Part shown: piece by piece, positions 14,683 to 22,366 of the stretch
How the letters are laid out: the number at the start of each line of letters is the position of its first letter
Numbering within the stretch: position 1 is the stretch's first letter
DNA from: a bacterium
GTDB lineage: Bacteria; JAMCPX01
Reading direction: 5' to 3'
Length of the DNA: 22,647 nt
Assembly: GCA_021792615.1 (NCBI GenBank)
Contig: JAJYUJ010000038.1
Coordinates: forward strand, 1-22,647
Translations under genes and position numbers: made by a program
Notes under the pieces: generated by a model
Seen by the model: the letters and a program-made list of their open reading frames with translations, nothing else
The model's database searches: none
Told to the model about the DNA's origin: nothing

Positions 14683-16113
14683 ATGTTACTGCAATCTTTA
14701 CTGAAATATGTACACCGTATGTATTCATGGGCAAAAAATGCCTCCCCTATGAATATATTCATGCGGCTCAACTTAACGCAGAAGATGCTTATCGGTTATG
14801 CTATTCTGATTATAACCTCCATATTCCTTTTCATTTATGCCGAGGTCAGTTTCCGGCAGTTCAGAAAACTCAATAATAGTATCGTGACAATAGATATAAC
14901 CATACAGAAGGCAACAAACAGGATGCATGATGCTCTTATGGACCAAAATAATTATGAAAAAAGGTACCTCATTCTGAGGAGCAATGACATGATGGATCTC
15001 TTCTGGGAGCGGGGAAAAGAATTCCATGAATGGCTGAATGTCCTGAAAGATTTAAGGAAGAGCAAAGGATTGATGATAGAAGAGGTTCAGGAACTCCAGG
15101 AAGTGAGCACGATAGACAGGCTCTATAAAGAATATGAAGAAACAGTTGCACGGGAGACAGATCTGGTAAAAACAGGCAACATGAAGAAGGCGTACACGAT
15201 TTCGAATGTCGAGTTAAAAAGACTGGTTGACAAAATCGCATCCTCGCTCGGAAAAATGTCTGCAAATGCCAAAAATTATGAGGAACTGAAAATGGGCCTC
15301 ATCAGCGTCATTGGACCGAGTGTCCTCTTACGTACTATTGTTCTCTGGATTATCAGTATAACGGCAGGTGTACTCGTTGGTTCATTGGTGACATACCACA
15401 TCACATCATCCATCCATAAGCTCATCGTTGTTACCGAGCATATAGCAGAAGGAGATTTCGACTATGAACCGAAAATAAAGACCTCCGATGAGATAGGAAG
15501 TCTTTCAAAGGCGTTTATTTCCATGGGCAAAAGGCTGAAAGTGCTTGAAAGCATGTATCTTGATGCAAGTCCCTTAACACATCTCGCAGGCGGGATCGCC
15601 ATTGAAAACATTCTGAAAAAACATCTTGATTCCGGGGAGAAATTCGCATTTTTTTTGCTGGACATCGATAATTTCAAGGCATTTAACGATCAATACGGTT
15701 ATGCACGCGGAAATCTGGTCTTAAAAGAGACGGCAAAGATAATAGAGCAAGCGGTCAAAGAGAAAGGGGGACAAGGAGATTTCGTTGGACATATTGGCGG
15801 CGATGATTTTGTGGTAATCTCGATACCCGAAAGAATACATGAGATCGGCAATGAAATTATTAAACGATTTGATGCACGCATGCCCGATTATTACGATAAA
15901 AAAGACCGCGAGAACGGTTATATTATCGGCAAAAACAGGCAGGGGGTTGAAATAAAGTTTCCGATTATTACATTCTCGATAGCCGTAGTAACGAATGAGC
16001 GGCGAAGGCTGACCGATCCTATGGAAGTTTCAGAAATTGCGGCAGAGCTGAAAGATTATGCCAAAACGTTTCAGAAAAGTAATTATGTGATAGATAAAAG
16101 GGTGAAGGTATGA
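14683..16113 (+). CDS. Two-TM HAMP-GGDEF protein, putative diguanylate cyclase
   Basis: Inner-membrane sensor of up to 476 residues. TM1 is at about 35-52 (MLIGYAILIITSIFLFIY). A mostly helical periplasmic region follows, resembling the four-helix-bundle sensors of chemoreceptors. TM2 is near 208-232, then a HAMP domain (ITSSIHKLIVVTEHIAEGDFDYEP) and a GGDEF domain. The domain opens with SPLTHLAGGIAIE (296-308), and its metal-binding LDIDNFKAFND lies at 326-336. The active-site loop is GGDDF at 372-376, not GGDEF. Asp at the fourth position is acidic and may still bind metal, but activity is not assured. An insertion after the loop (about residues 395-420) separates it from the final SIAVVTN strand. 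No RxxD inhibitory site stands out. The start is uncertain: 14683 has a weak GGA, and 14749 would fit the usual distance to TM1. The stop overlaps the lipoprotein start by ATGA. Confidence 0.85.
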   Translation: MLLQSLLKYVHRMYSWAKNASPMNIFMRLNLTQKMLIGYAILIITSIFLFIYAEVSFRQFRKLNNSIVTIDITIQKATNRMHDALMDQNNYEKRYLILRSNDMMDLFWERGKEFHEWLNVLKDLRKSKGLMIEEVQELQEVSTIDRLYKEYEETVARETDLVKTGNMKKAYTISNVELKRLVDKIASSLGKMSANAKNYEELKMGLISVIGPSVLLRTIVLWIISITAGVLVGSLVTYHITSSIHKLIVVTEHIAEGDFDYEPKIKTSDEIGSLSKAFISMGKRLKVLESMYLDASPLTHLAGGIAIENILKKHLDSGEKFAFFLLDIDNFKAFNDQYGYARGNLVLKETAKIIEQAVKEKGGQGDFVGHIGGDDFVVISIPERIHEIGNEIIKRFDARMPDYYDKKDRENGYIIGKNRQGVEIKFPIITFSIAVVTNERRRLTDPMEVSEIAAELKDYAKTFQKSNYVIDKRVKV

Positions 16114-16550
16114 AAAGAAAATTCAGCGTTATTGCGGTTCTCCTGTTCGTAGTGCTGCTTCAGGCATGTGCTACTGCCATGACGCCCCACGAGGCGGAGC
16201 TTTACAATGCGGATCATCTTTTTAAAGCCGGGGAATATGATCATGCTATCGCCGCTTATAAAACGCTCCTGCAAAAAAATCCCGGTTCCGATATAGCTGC
16301 TGATGCACAATTTGCAATAGCTTATACCCATGTTTACTATGACAACCCGAATATCAATTATACCCTGGCAATGGGAGAATTCAAAAGGTTTTTGACCTTA
16401 TATCCGAATGACAGCAGACATGAAGAAGCCCAAAACTGGTATAAGGTATTAAAGACACTGTACGATACCAAGGGCGAAAATAATGCATTGTACAAGAAAA
16501 TACAACTGTTAAAACAGCTCGATATACAACGGGAACGCTCGAAACATTAA
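16110..16550 (+). CDS. TPR-repeat lipoprotein
   Basis: A 146-residue lipoprotein. The N-terminus is a lipoprotein signal peptide, KRKFSVIAVLLFVVLLQAC, with lipobox LLQ-AC, so Cys20 would be lipidated. The residue after it is Ala, not Asp, which by the E. coli rule favours outer-membrane sorting. The mature part holds TPR-like helices (AELYNADHLFKAGEYDHAIAAY..., then FKRFLTLYPNDSRHEEAQNWYKVL), similar in layout to short BamD/YbgF-like TPR lipoproteins. It probably mediates protein contacts at the outer-membrane inner leaflet. It overlaps the GGDEF gene by ATGA and has AAGG just before its ATG. It lies 7 bases before the PHP gene, so the three are one operon. Confidence 0.8.
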   Translation: MKRKFSVIAVLLFVVLLQACATAMTPHEAELYNADHLFKAGEYDHAIAAYKTLLQKNPGSDIAADAQFAIAYTHVYYDNPNINYTLAMGEFKRFLTLYPNDSRHEEAQNWYKVLKTLYDTKGENNALYKKIQLLKQLDIQRERSKH

Positions 16551-16557
16551 TCCAAAT

Positions 16558-18588
16558 ATGCGTAAAATAGTAAAATATCTTATTGTTGCAGTTGTTTTGG
16601 TGTACGTCGTAATCCAGGCATGGTTCATCTGGCCTGAATACGGCCATAAATTATTATACAAGTTTACGATATCTCCTCAAAAAGTCCTCAGCCGCGATAT
16701 TGTACTGCACAGGGATAAGCTTTATGCCGGCATAAATAAACAGGGAAACATAAACTATCTATCCAATGGTGCATGGATAAACACAATATCAGGTATAGCA
16801 GCACCATATATAGCATTAAAAAACCCCATGGCTGAAATGAAGCCTCATTTTGAACAAATACTGTACACTAAGTATCAGACATTTAAGTACGGGAATGACA
16901 TAACTGCGGTAAGTTTCTCGGGATATTCGCGTAAGCATCCTTTCATTCATATAGACACCGTATACCGGGTGTTTGGTGCCGGCACCATCATGATACATTC
17001 TCAGATAACGTCTTCCAAAAATGGCCTGCGTGCATGGGTTGGCGACAGGATTAAGACAAACACCCGTTCAATATTGTTTTATGTGCCTGGCGTCGGTAAT
17101 ATTACGACAGGTCCGCGGGATGCAATTTCTCCGCAAAAGCCTTATGTGGCAATGCTCGGCAGGGCAAATCAGGTTATAGGATTTTATTACACCGGCAATT
17201 TTGATCCGTCATATTTCTTTTATCAATGGAATTGGATAGCAAGTATGATGGAGGTTAAACTGACGGATGAGCCGTTAAACGTTACAAGAGTACTGTCAAC
17301 AAGATCCGTGACAGGCATGGATTATCAAAAGGTTGCGGACAGTCAGTATAAAAATTTCCTTGCGGTACAAAGCGGATTACAAATAACTGCATCATCGTAT
17401 ACGGTGATCTCGGATTATAATAAGTCTGTACTGTATACCGTCTATGTTAAAAATGTATCCGGAAAGCTAAAACACGTTACCGGATTGGTTTTGTTTGCGC
17501 CGAAGGATATAATGACAAGTAAGCCCTACACATCGATATCTGATTCACTCTATCCTGGCAGTACTTCCACGTTTGCCTTCAAAATAAAGGCTATCAGGGG
17601 CGGCGATTTCTATATCTATCCTGCTATCCTCGTCAACGGCAATTATATAGAAGGTCCATGGACACACGTTTTTTGCAACGGACCAGGCTGGTATAGTGCG
17701 GACATGCACAATCACTCTGTTTACAGCTTTAATCCCGAGGACTATCCCGTACGGGACATGACAGAGGCAGCCCATGCCAAGGGACTGGATATACTCAGCC
17801 TGACAGACTACAATACATTTTCACAGGCAGGCGCATGCAGGGCACAGTCGAGCGCCGATTTTCTGTGTATCCCCGGAGAAGAGATAGCAAATCCATTATG
17901 GGGGCATGCCAATGCACAGTTTATTCATAAAAAGGTATATGAGTTTTTGTCACCCCAGCATTGGATAGATGACGTCCATGCACAGGGCGGCATGTTCTTT
18001 GTAAATCATCCCTATCTTGAAATGCGGCAATGGAGGGATTGGAACTTTAAAGGGTATAACGGCATCGAGATCCTGAATGGAAACAAGATACCCATGGACC
18101 CGGTCAATGTTAAAGCATTCGATAAGTGGGATGAGCTGAACAGAACAGGATTGCATCTCTACGGTATAGCCGATTCTGACGCTCACACGCCGTATGCAGT
18201 AGGCAGATATAGAAATTATGTTTATGCAACATCATTTACTCTATCCGCAATAGAAAACGGTTTCAAAAAGGGTATGTTTTATGTGACAAATGGACCCATG
18301 CTATCGTTTACTATTAATGATAAACCCATGGGCTCTGTAATAACAGTGCACAGAGGCGATAACCTGCATATCCGAGCTGCTTATGAACCCTATGCCCAGT
18401 CACCTGAAAATGCGCCCGACATTCAGAAAATACTATTGTTTAAAGACGGCTATATTTTCGCATCATCCGACAATTCTTCTCTGGATTATGACTATCGAGC
18501 TGATAAATCAGGCTTTTATAGAGTAGAAATCTTTACAAACGACGGTGGATTTGCAGCATCAAACCCTGTATGGGTGAATGTGAAATAA
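16558..18588 (+). CDS. Membrane-anchored PHP-domain metallohydrolase (CehA/McbA-like)
   Basis: A 676-residue protein with an N-terminal TM anchor or uncleaved signal (YLIVAVVLVYVVIQAWFIW, about 7-25). About 350 residues of beta-rich sequence without a recognised domain come next, then a PHP-type metal-dependent domain at about 378-600. Probable metal ligands are Asp382, His384 and His386 (SADMHNHS), Asp417 (LTDYNT), Glu442 (PGEEI), His450 (GHANAQF), His484 (NHPYLE), and Asp541 and His543 (DSDAHTPY). The layout matches CehA/McbA-family hydrolases, which cleave esters or phosphoesters; the substrate is unknown. The C-terminal 80 residues form a beta-sandwich-like module. Since the anchor is N-terminal, the catalytic part is probably periplasmic. 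There is no clear ribosome-binding site, and the start is 7 bases after the lipoprotein stop. Base composition appears AT-richer than the first 4 kb. Confidence 0.85.
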   Translation: MRKIVKYLIVAVVLVYVVIQAWFIWPEYGHKLLYKFTISPQKVLSRDIVLHRDKLYAGINKQGNINYLSNGAWINTISGIAAPYIALKNPMAEMKPHFEQILYTKYQTFKYGNDITAVSFSGYSRKHPFIHIDTVYRVFGAGTIMIHSQITSSKNGLRAWVGDRIKTNTRSILFYVPGVGNITTGPRDAISPQKPYVAMLGRANQVIGFYYTGNFDPSYFFYQWNWIASMMEVKLTDEPLNVTRVLSTRSVTGMDYQKVADSQYKNFLAVQSGLQITASSYTVISDYNKSVLYTVYVKNVSGKLKHVTGLVLFAPKDIMTSKPYTSISDSLYPGSTSTFAFKIKAIRGGDFYIYPAILVNGNYIEGPWTHVFCNGPGWYSADMHNHSVYSFNPEDYPVRDMTEAAHAKGLDILSLTDYNTFSQAGACRAQSSADFLCIPGEEIANPLWGHANAQFIHKKVYEFLSPQHWIDDVHAQGGMFFVNHPYLEMRQWRDWNFKGYNGIEILNGNKIPMDPVNVKAFDKWDELNRTGLHLYGIADSDAHTPYAVGRYRNYVYATSFTLSAIENGFKKGMFYVTNGPMLSFTINDKPMGSVITVHRGDNLHIRAAYEPYAQSPENAPDIQKILLFKDGYIFASSDNSSLDYDYRADKSGFYRVEIFTNDGGFAASNPVWVNVK

Positions 18589-18608
18589 CACAGAATATAA
18601 AAGAGACA

Positions 18609-18647
18609 AGTTTGCCTGATTCAAGGGAAAAATGGTGCGGGTAAACT
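18609..18647. terminator. Possible two-way hairpin between convergent genes
   Basis: AGTTTGCC at 18609-18616 pairs with GGTAAACT at 18640-18647 through 8 base pairs, one of them G-T, with a 23-base loop. It sits between the converging PHP and waaA genes. There is no T-tract, so terminator function is weakly supported. Confidence 0.3.
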
Positions 18648-18650
18648 AAA

Positions 18651-19904
18651 TCACAGAGCATCTGCTTTCTTCATTATGGTGATAATGTTATTCAGTATAT
18701 CAACTTTCTGTGCAATAAGCTCAAAGGCCTTTTTACCCAGTTCTTCTACCTTTTCGGTATGCTCGAGCAGATCCTTGATTGCCTCACATAATTCATGTTC
18801 ATCATGGACCATAATCCCGCCATTGCCGTTGAGTAAAGAGACGAAATCTTTTATCGTATCAATATACTGTCCATAGATTACCGGTTTTTTATGTATCGTA
18901 ACTTCCAGCAGATTATGCCCGCCTACCGGAACCATGCTGCCGCCGACAAATATTGCATCCCCTATGCTGTAAATATCCGCAAGTTCGCCTATCGTATCAA
19001 GGAGCAGAATATCGGTACTATCCGCGGTTGCCTCCCCGTCCATGGATGATCTTTTCATATAATCGAGGCCGGATTTCTTGATTAAAACTTCTATCTCGCC
19101 TACTCTGCTGAGGTGCCTGGGTGCAAGTATCAGCAGCGGCCTGCCGGCGGTTTGCTTCAGCGATAAAAAACAATTAAGAACGATCTGCTCTTCTCCCTGG
19201 TGCGTACTACCGGCAATAATAATATGCCTGCCGGGAAACATCTTCTTAAGATTCAGTACAGAAGCCGGCCTTCCTGCAGCTCCGATTGCATATTTAATAT
19301 TACCGGTAATTTGTATTGTCTTCGGTTCTGCCCCAAGCTTAGAAAACCTGTTTCCATCATCTGCAGTCTGTACACAGATAAGCTTGAAACGCTTCAATAA
19401 AAACTGCATTACAGGACGTATATACAGGTAGGCATTGAAGGCCTTTTGCGTGAGCCTGGCATTGACACTCACGATATTCACACCGTATACAGCGGCAGCG
19501 AGGATCATATTTGGCCAGAGTTCAGTTTCTATGATGATAAGCGTTTTGGGGTTGAGCCTGCGGACCGCATACAATGTCGATAAGATATTATCAACGGGGG
19601 CATAAGAAATACTCAGGCCTTGTATTGTAAGTGAGGATGCGTATCGTCTGCCTGCGGGTGTCACGGTCGTAAGAAGGACTTCGTGCCCCAATGATGCGAT
19701 ATGTTTTATAAGGGGTATGGACGCCTTGACCTCTCCCACAGAAGCGGCATGAACCCATATCGCAGCTTTCCTGCGCGGTAATTTCCCCATCCGTTCAGAA
19801 ACGTATTTCAGGTATGAAGGTTTAACCAACAGGAGAAACGGTATCGAGATAAGAATGCCTGCTATAATCAGAATATTATAGATAATAAAAAATAGTATAG
19901 TCAT
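18651..19904 (-). CDS. waaA: 3-deoxy-D-manno-octulosonic acid (Kdo) transferase
   Basis: A GT30 glycosyltransferase that adds Kdo from CMP-Kdo to lipid A precursor at the inner-membrane face, evidence for LPS in this organism. The N-terminal anchor (FFIIYNILIIAGILISIPFLLL) precedes WVHAASVGEVKAS, where Glu58 matches the family catalytic base. Other family landmarks are LLTTVTPAGRR, IIETELWPNMI, NARLTQKA, IIAGSTHQGEEQIVL and GGSMVPVGGHNLLEV. At 417 residues it is of normal length. The number of Kdo residues added cannot be told from sequence. The ATG at 19904 has no good ribosome-binding site. A 13-base palindrome CTTATTCAATAAG lies just upstream (19922-19934). perR is the gene upstream, 68 bases away. 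Confidence 0.95.
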   Translation of the reverse strand: MTILFFIIYNILIIAGILISIPFLLLVKPSYLKYVSERMGKLPRRKAAIWVHAASVGEVKASIPLIKHIASLGHEVLLTTVTPAGRRYASSLTIQGLSISYAPVDNILSTLYAVRRLNPKTLIIIETELWPNMILAAAVYGVNIVSVNARLTQKAFNAYLYIRPVMQFLLKRFKLICVQTADDGNRFSKLGAEPKTIQITGNIKYAIGAAGRPASVLNLKKMFPGRHIIIAGSTHQGEEQIVLNCFLSLKQTAGRPLLILAPRHLSRVGEIEVLIKKSGLDYMKRSSMDGEATADSTDILLLDTIGELADIYSIGDAIFVGGSMVPVGGHNLLEVTIHKKPVIYGQYIDTIKDFVSLLNGNGGIMVHDEHELCEAIKDLLEHTEKVEELGKKAFELIAQKVDILNNIITIMKKADAL

Positions 19905-19972
19905 GCGTCGGCTGAAAGCTTCTTATTCAATAAGGAAATTGTCAAGCTACTCTGTTTGATAGTGGAGAATTA

Positions 19973-20404
19973 TCAGACGTTTTTTACCGTATCCTTACAC
20001 TTGCCGCAATATCCCCAGAAATCGATATGAAAACCCGTTATCTGAGGGAAATCAACAGATGCTACCTTATCCAGGGGAAGGTCCAAAGACTGCTGAATAT
20101 CGAAAATGGTCCCGCATTTCAGGCAAAGAGCATGGTGATGCCGGGACATATCGGGATCGTAGTGTGCACGTTCGAAATCAAGCGTTAGTTTCTTGATTTC
20201 TCCTATATGGGTTAAGAGCTCCAGGGTATTATAAACGGTTGTAAACGATACAGTCGGCTGTTTGATCTTTAACTTTTTGTAAATATCCATTGCCGTAGGA
20301 TGAGATGTGTTGTGCTGAAGTATCTGCACTATGGCCATACGCTGTGTCGTTAATTTCATACCAGAAGCCTTCAATGCTTTTTTTACACCATCCATATCAT
20401 TCAT
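19973..20404 (-). CDS. PerR-like Fur-family metalloregulator
   Basis: A 143-residue Fur-superfamily repressor with a winged helix (LTTQRMAIVQILQ...TVSFTTVYNTLELL). The structural zinc site is two CxxC pairs, Cys94/Cys97 and Cys133/Cys136. The regulatory metal ligands His35, Asp83, His89, His91 and Asp102 line up, at a constant offset of two, with His37, Asp85, His91, His93 and Asp104 of B. subtilis PerR. Asp at the last position, where Fur has Glu, is the PerR hallmark, so a peroxide sensor is the best call. PerR senses peroxide by metal-catalysed oxidation of its His ligands and derepresses oxidative-stress genes. The ATG at 20404 has AGAGG upstream. It is divergent from rfaE2, and an AT-rich palindrome upstream may be its own site. 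Confidence 0.85.
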   Translation of the reverse strand: MNDMDGVKKALKASGMKLTTQRMAIVQILQHNTSHPTAMDIYKKLKIKQPTVSFTTVYNTLELLTHIGEIKKLTLDFERAHYDPDMSRHHHALCLKCGTIFDIQQSLDLPLDKVASVDFPQITGFHIDFWGYCGKCKDTVKNV

Positions 20405-20536
20405 GCTACACCTCTTTTTTTTACGCCATTAGTAAGCCCAGCCCTGTATAACGGGGAAGACACAATAAATTTGAAAGTCCTTTTAAAATAGGTACGCAGT
20501 AAAGTCATGCTCATTCTAACAGGATTCGATTTGTAA

Positions 20537-20568
20537 TTAATATTAAATTGTTTGTTTAATAAAATCAA
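20537..20568 (-). promoter_or_regulatory. Candidate perR promoter with overlapping palindrome
   Basis: On the minus strand, TTGATT (20568-20563) is followed by 17 bases and TAATAT (20545-20540). The palindrome TTAATATTAA at 20537-20546 covers the -10, as an autoregulatory Per/Fur-type site might. The region is very AT-rich, so this is tentative. Confidence 0.28.
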
Positions 20569-20586
20569 GTATCTTCTTAAAAGATG

Positions 20587-20615
20587 TTTACAGAGAATAA
20601 AATATGATGTATATA
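20587..20615 (+). promoter_or_regulatory. Candidate rfaE2 promoter
   Basis: TTTACA at 20587-20592, a 17-base spacer, then TATATA at 20610-20615. The -35 matches five of six consensus bases and the -10 four of six. The leader to the ATG at 20663 would be about 40 bases. Confidence 0.4.
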
Positions 20616-20662
20616 AAGGAATAATAATGTTACACATAAAGGTAAATACATTGCGGTAGTCT

Positions 20663-21148
20663 ATGGACACCTCCCGATATATAACAGACAAAAGAAGATT
20701 ACGTCATCTCGTTACGCGCTTGAAGTATGAAAAGAAAAGGATCGTTTTTACAAACGGGTGTTTTGATATCATGCATACGGGACACACTTCGTATCTCGAA
20801 TCTGCAAAGTCCATGGGGGACACACTTATAGTCGGCCTCAACAGTGATGCCTCGGTCAGGGTGATAAAGGGTAGCAAAAGGCCGATAAACGATGAAATTG
20901 CCCGTGCATCAATCCTGCTATCCCTGAGGGCCGTAGATTATGTTTGTCTTTTCAACGAGTCCACTCCCCTGGAGATCATAAAAATAGTGAAGCCGGATGT
21001 ACTGGTAAAAGGCGGGGACTGGGATACAAAGGATATCGTTGGTGGAGATTTTGTCGAATCATACCACGGCAGTGTTGTGAGTATTCCTATAGTCAACCGT
21101 ATATCGACCACAAAAATCATCGAAAAGATCCTCAAAGCGTACTCCTAA
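20663..21148 (+). CDS. rfaE2: D-glycero-beta-D-manno-heptose 1-phosphate adenylyltransferase
   Basis: Transfers AMP to heptose 1-phosphate, making ADP-heptose for the LPS core. The 161 residues correspond to the C-terminal nucleotidyltransferase domain of E. coli HldE alone, so the kinase domain (HldA/RfaE1) must be separate. The cytidylyltransferase signature GCFDIMHTGH lies at 32-41, with VGLNSDASVRVIKGSKRPI, ERA-like DEIARASILLSLRAVDYV and LVKGGDW further on; the C-terminal ISTTKIIEKI is the usual substrate-binding segment. The start ATG at 20663 has only a weak GCGG upstream. It fits with waaA, nearby, as part of lipopolysaccharide synthesis. The uspA gene downstream has its own promoter. 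Confidence 0.93.
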   Translation: MDTSRYITDKRRLRHLVTRLKYEKKRIVFTNGCFDIMHTGHTSYLESAKSMGDTLIVGLNSDASVRVIKGSKRPINDEIARASILLSLRAVDYVCLFNESTPLEIIKIVKPDVLVKGGDWDTKDIVGGDFVESYHGSVVSIPIVNRISTTKIIEKILKAYS

Positions 21149-21169
21149 AAAACATCCCCGGACAATTTG

Positions 21170-21198
21170 TTTGCATAAATCTTTTTATGTTGTATAAT
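21170..21198 (+). promoter_or_regulatory. Promoter of the universal stress protein gene
   Basis: TTTGCA at 21170-21175, 17 bases, then a perfect TATAAT at 21193-21198. The leader would be short, with AGAAGG at 21206-21211 about 12 bases before the ATG. Confidence 0.55.
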
Positions 21199-21223
21199 TT
21201 CCTCTAGAAGGTAAAATCCTTTT

Positions 21224-21655
21224 ATGTATAAAAAAATACTTGTTGCATCCGACGGTTCAATATATGCAAGAAAAGCGATTGAAGTAAGCGCGGACGTTGC
21301 AAAACGTTACAAAGCAGAGCTCACCCTTATAACCGTTATTCAACATCCCATGAATGCATTCGGCATGTTCGGCATCGAAGAACTCGGATCAGAAGCCTAC
21401 GAGACACTAAAAAAGAAGGGAAACAATATTTTACGTGAAGCGAAAGAACAAGTAAAGGAATACGAACTCAATGCTAATTATGTGCTCGAATACGGCAATC
21501 CCGGAGATACCATCGTACGCTTTGCAAAGAAGAATAGTTTTGACCTTATCGTTATCGGCAGTCATGGTTACGGTGAGGTCATGGCACACATGCTCGGAAG
21601 TGTCAGCGATAGGGTTAACCACCATGCACACTGCAGTGTCATGATTGTTCGATAG
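21224..21655 (+). CDS. Universal stress protein, UspA family
   Basis: A 143-residue single Usp domain. It begins KKILVASDGS, where Asp10 is the usual base-contacting residue. The ATP-binding loop GSHGYGEVMAHMLGSVS fits the Gx2Gx9G(S/T) pattern, so this is the nucleotide-binding subtype. The usual last strand, CSVMIVR, ends the protein. The family helps survive starvation and stress, but the precise role is not predictable. The ATG at 21224 follows AGAAGG at a somewhat long spacing of about 12. rsmE starts on the base after its stop codon, so the two are co-translated. Confidence 0.9.
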   Translation: MYKKILVASDGSIYARKAIEVSADVAKRYKAELTLITVIQHPMNAFGMFGIEELGSEAYETLKKKGNNILREAKEQVKEYELNANYVLEYGNPGDTIVRFAKKNSFDLIVIGSHGYGEVMAHMLGSVSDRVNHHAHCSVMIVR

Positions 21656-22366
21656 ATGCCGCAGTTTATCATTGACTCATCGGACATCGAACAGGAAAAG
21701 ATTGTTTTCAGCGGCAGTGCATTCAAACACGTCAAAAGCCTCCGGATATCATATCATGAGACGGTCACCTTACTCGATGAGCACGCCAATCAATATACGG
21801 CGAGGCTCGCGGAACTCGGAAAGCACCAGGCGGTATTTCAAATCATTCAGCGCATTCCCGTACAGAAAAAACGATCCGGTATTCTGCTCGCACAGGCTTT
21901 CATAAAAAACGATAAAATGAACATGGTCTTGCAAAAGGCTACGGAACTCGGTGTCGACGGTATTATACCCTTTAGCTCGCGCTATACGGTTGTCAAGATA
22001 AAAGACGATAATTTCATCAAGAGATCCAAGAAAATCATACTGGAGGCCGTCGGTCAGTCCATGCGTCAGCATATCCCGGAATTATACAATCCTACGACCT
22101 ACCAAGAACTCATAACATCCATGCCCATGGTCCATAAGATCTTATTCCACTACGGCCCCGGCATCCCTCCCCTGCACGACTTTACGGGCTTATTGAAGCA
22201 GCCGGAACGAATCATGCTCATCATAGGGCCCGAGGGCGGATTCTCCGGGGATGAACTGCAGTATGCAAACGACCACAAGGTCGTTATCGCCGGGCTCGGC
22301 AATAATGTACTGCGCGCTGAGACCGCCGCAATCGCCGCGATAAGCATCGCCTCGTTTATTCGATAG
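21656..22366 (+). CDS. rsmE: 16S rRNA (uracil-1498-N3)-methyltransferase
   Basis: SPOUT-class methyltransferase that makes m3U1498 in 16S rRNA. A PUA-like N-terminal domain (residues 1-70) carries FSGSAFKHVKSLRI. The SPOUT domain follows, with AFIKNDKMNMVLQKATELGVDGIIPF, the SAM-binding GPEGGFSGDEL and the trefoil-knot end LGNNVLRAETAAIAAIS. At 236 residues it is of normal length. The ATG directly abuts the TAG of the stress-protein gene, with no space for its own ribosome-binding site other than inside that gene. Confidence 0.95.
   Translation: MPQFIIDSSDIEQEKIVFSGSAFKHVKSLRISYHETVTLLDEHANQYTARLAELGKHQAVFQIIQRIPVQKKRSGILLAQAFIKNDKMNMVLQKATELGVDGIIPFSSRYTVVKIKDDNFIKRSKKIILEAVGQSMRQHIPELYNPTTYQELITSMPMVHKILFHYGPGIPPLHDFTGLLKQPERIMLIIGPEGGFSGDELQYANDHKVVIAGLGNNVLRAETAAIAAISIASFIR

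Noticed and set aside
20401-20691. 96-codon minus-strand frame between perR and rfaE2
   Set aside because: It overlaps the start of rfaE2 on the opposite strand and spans the AT-rich promoter region; its composition reflects AT-rich DNA.
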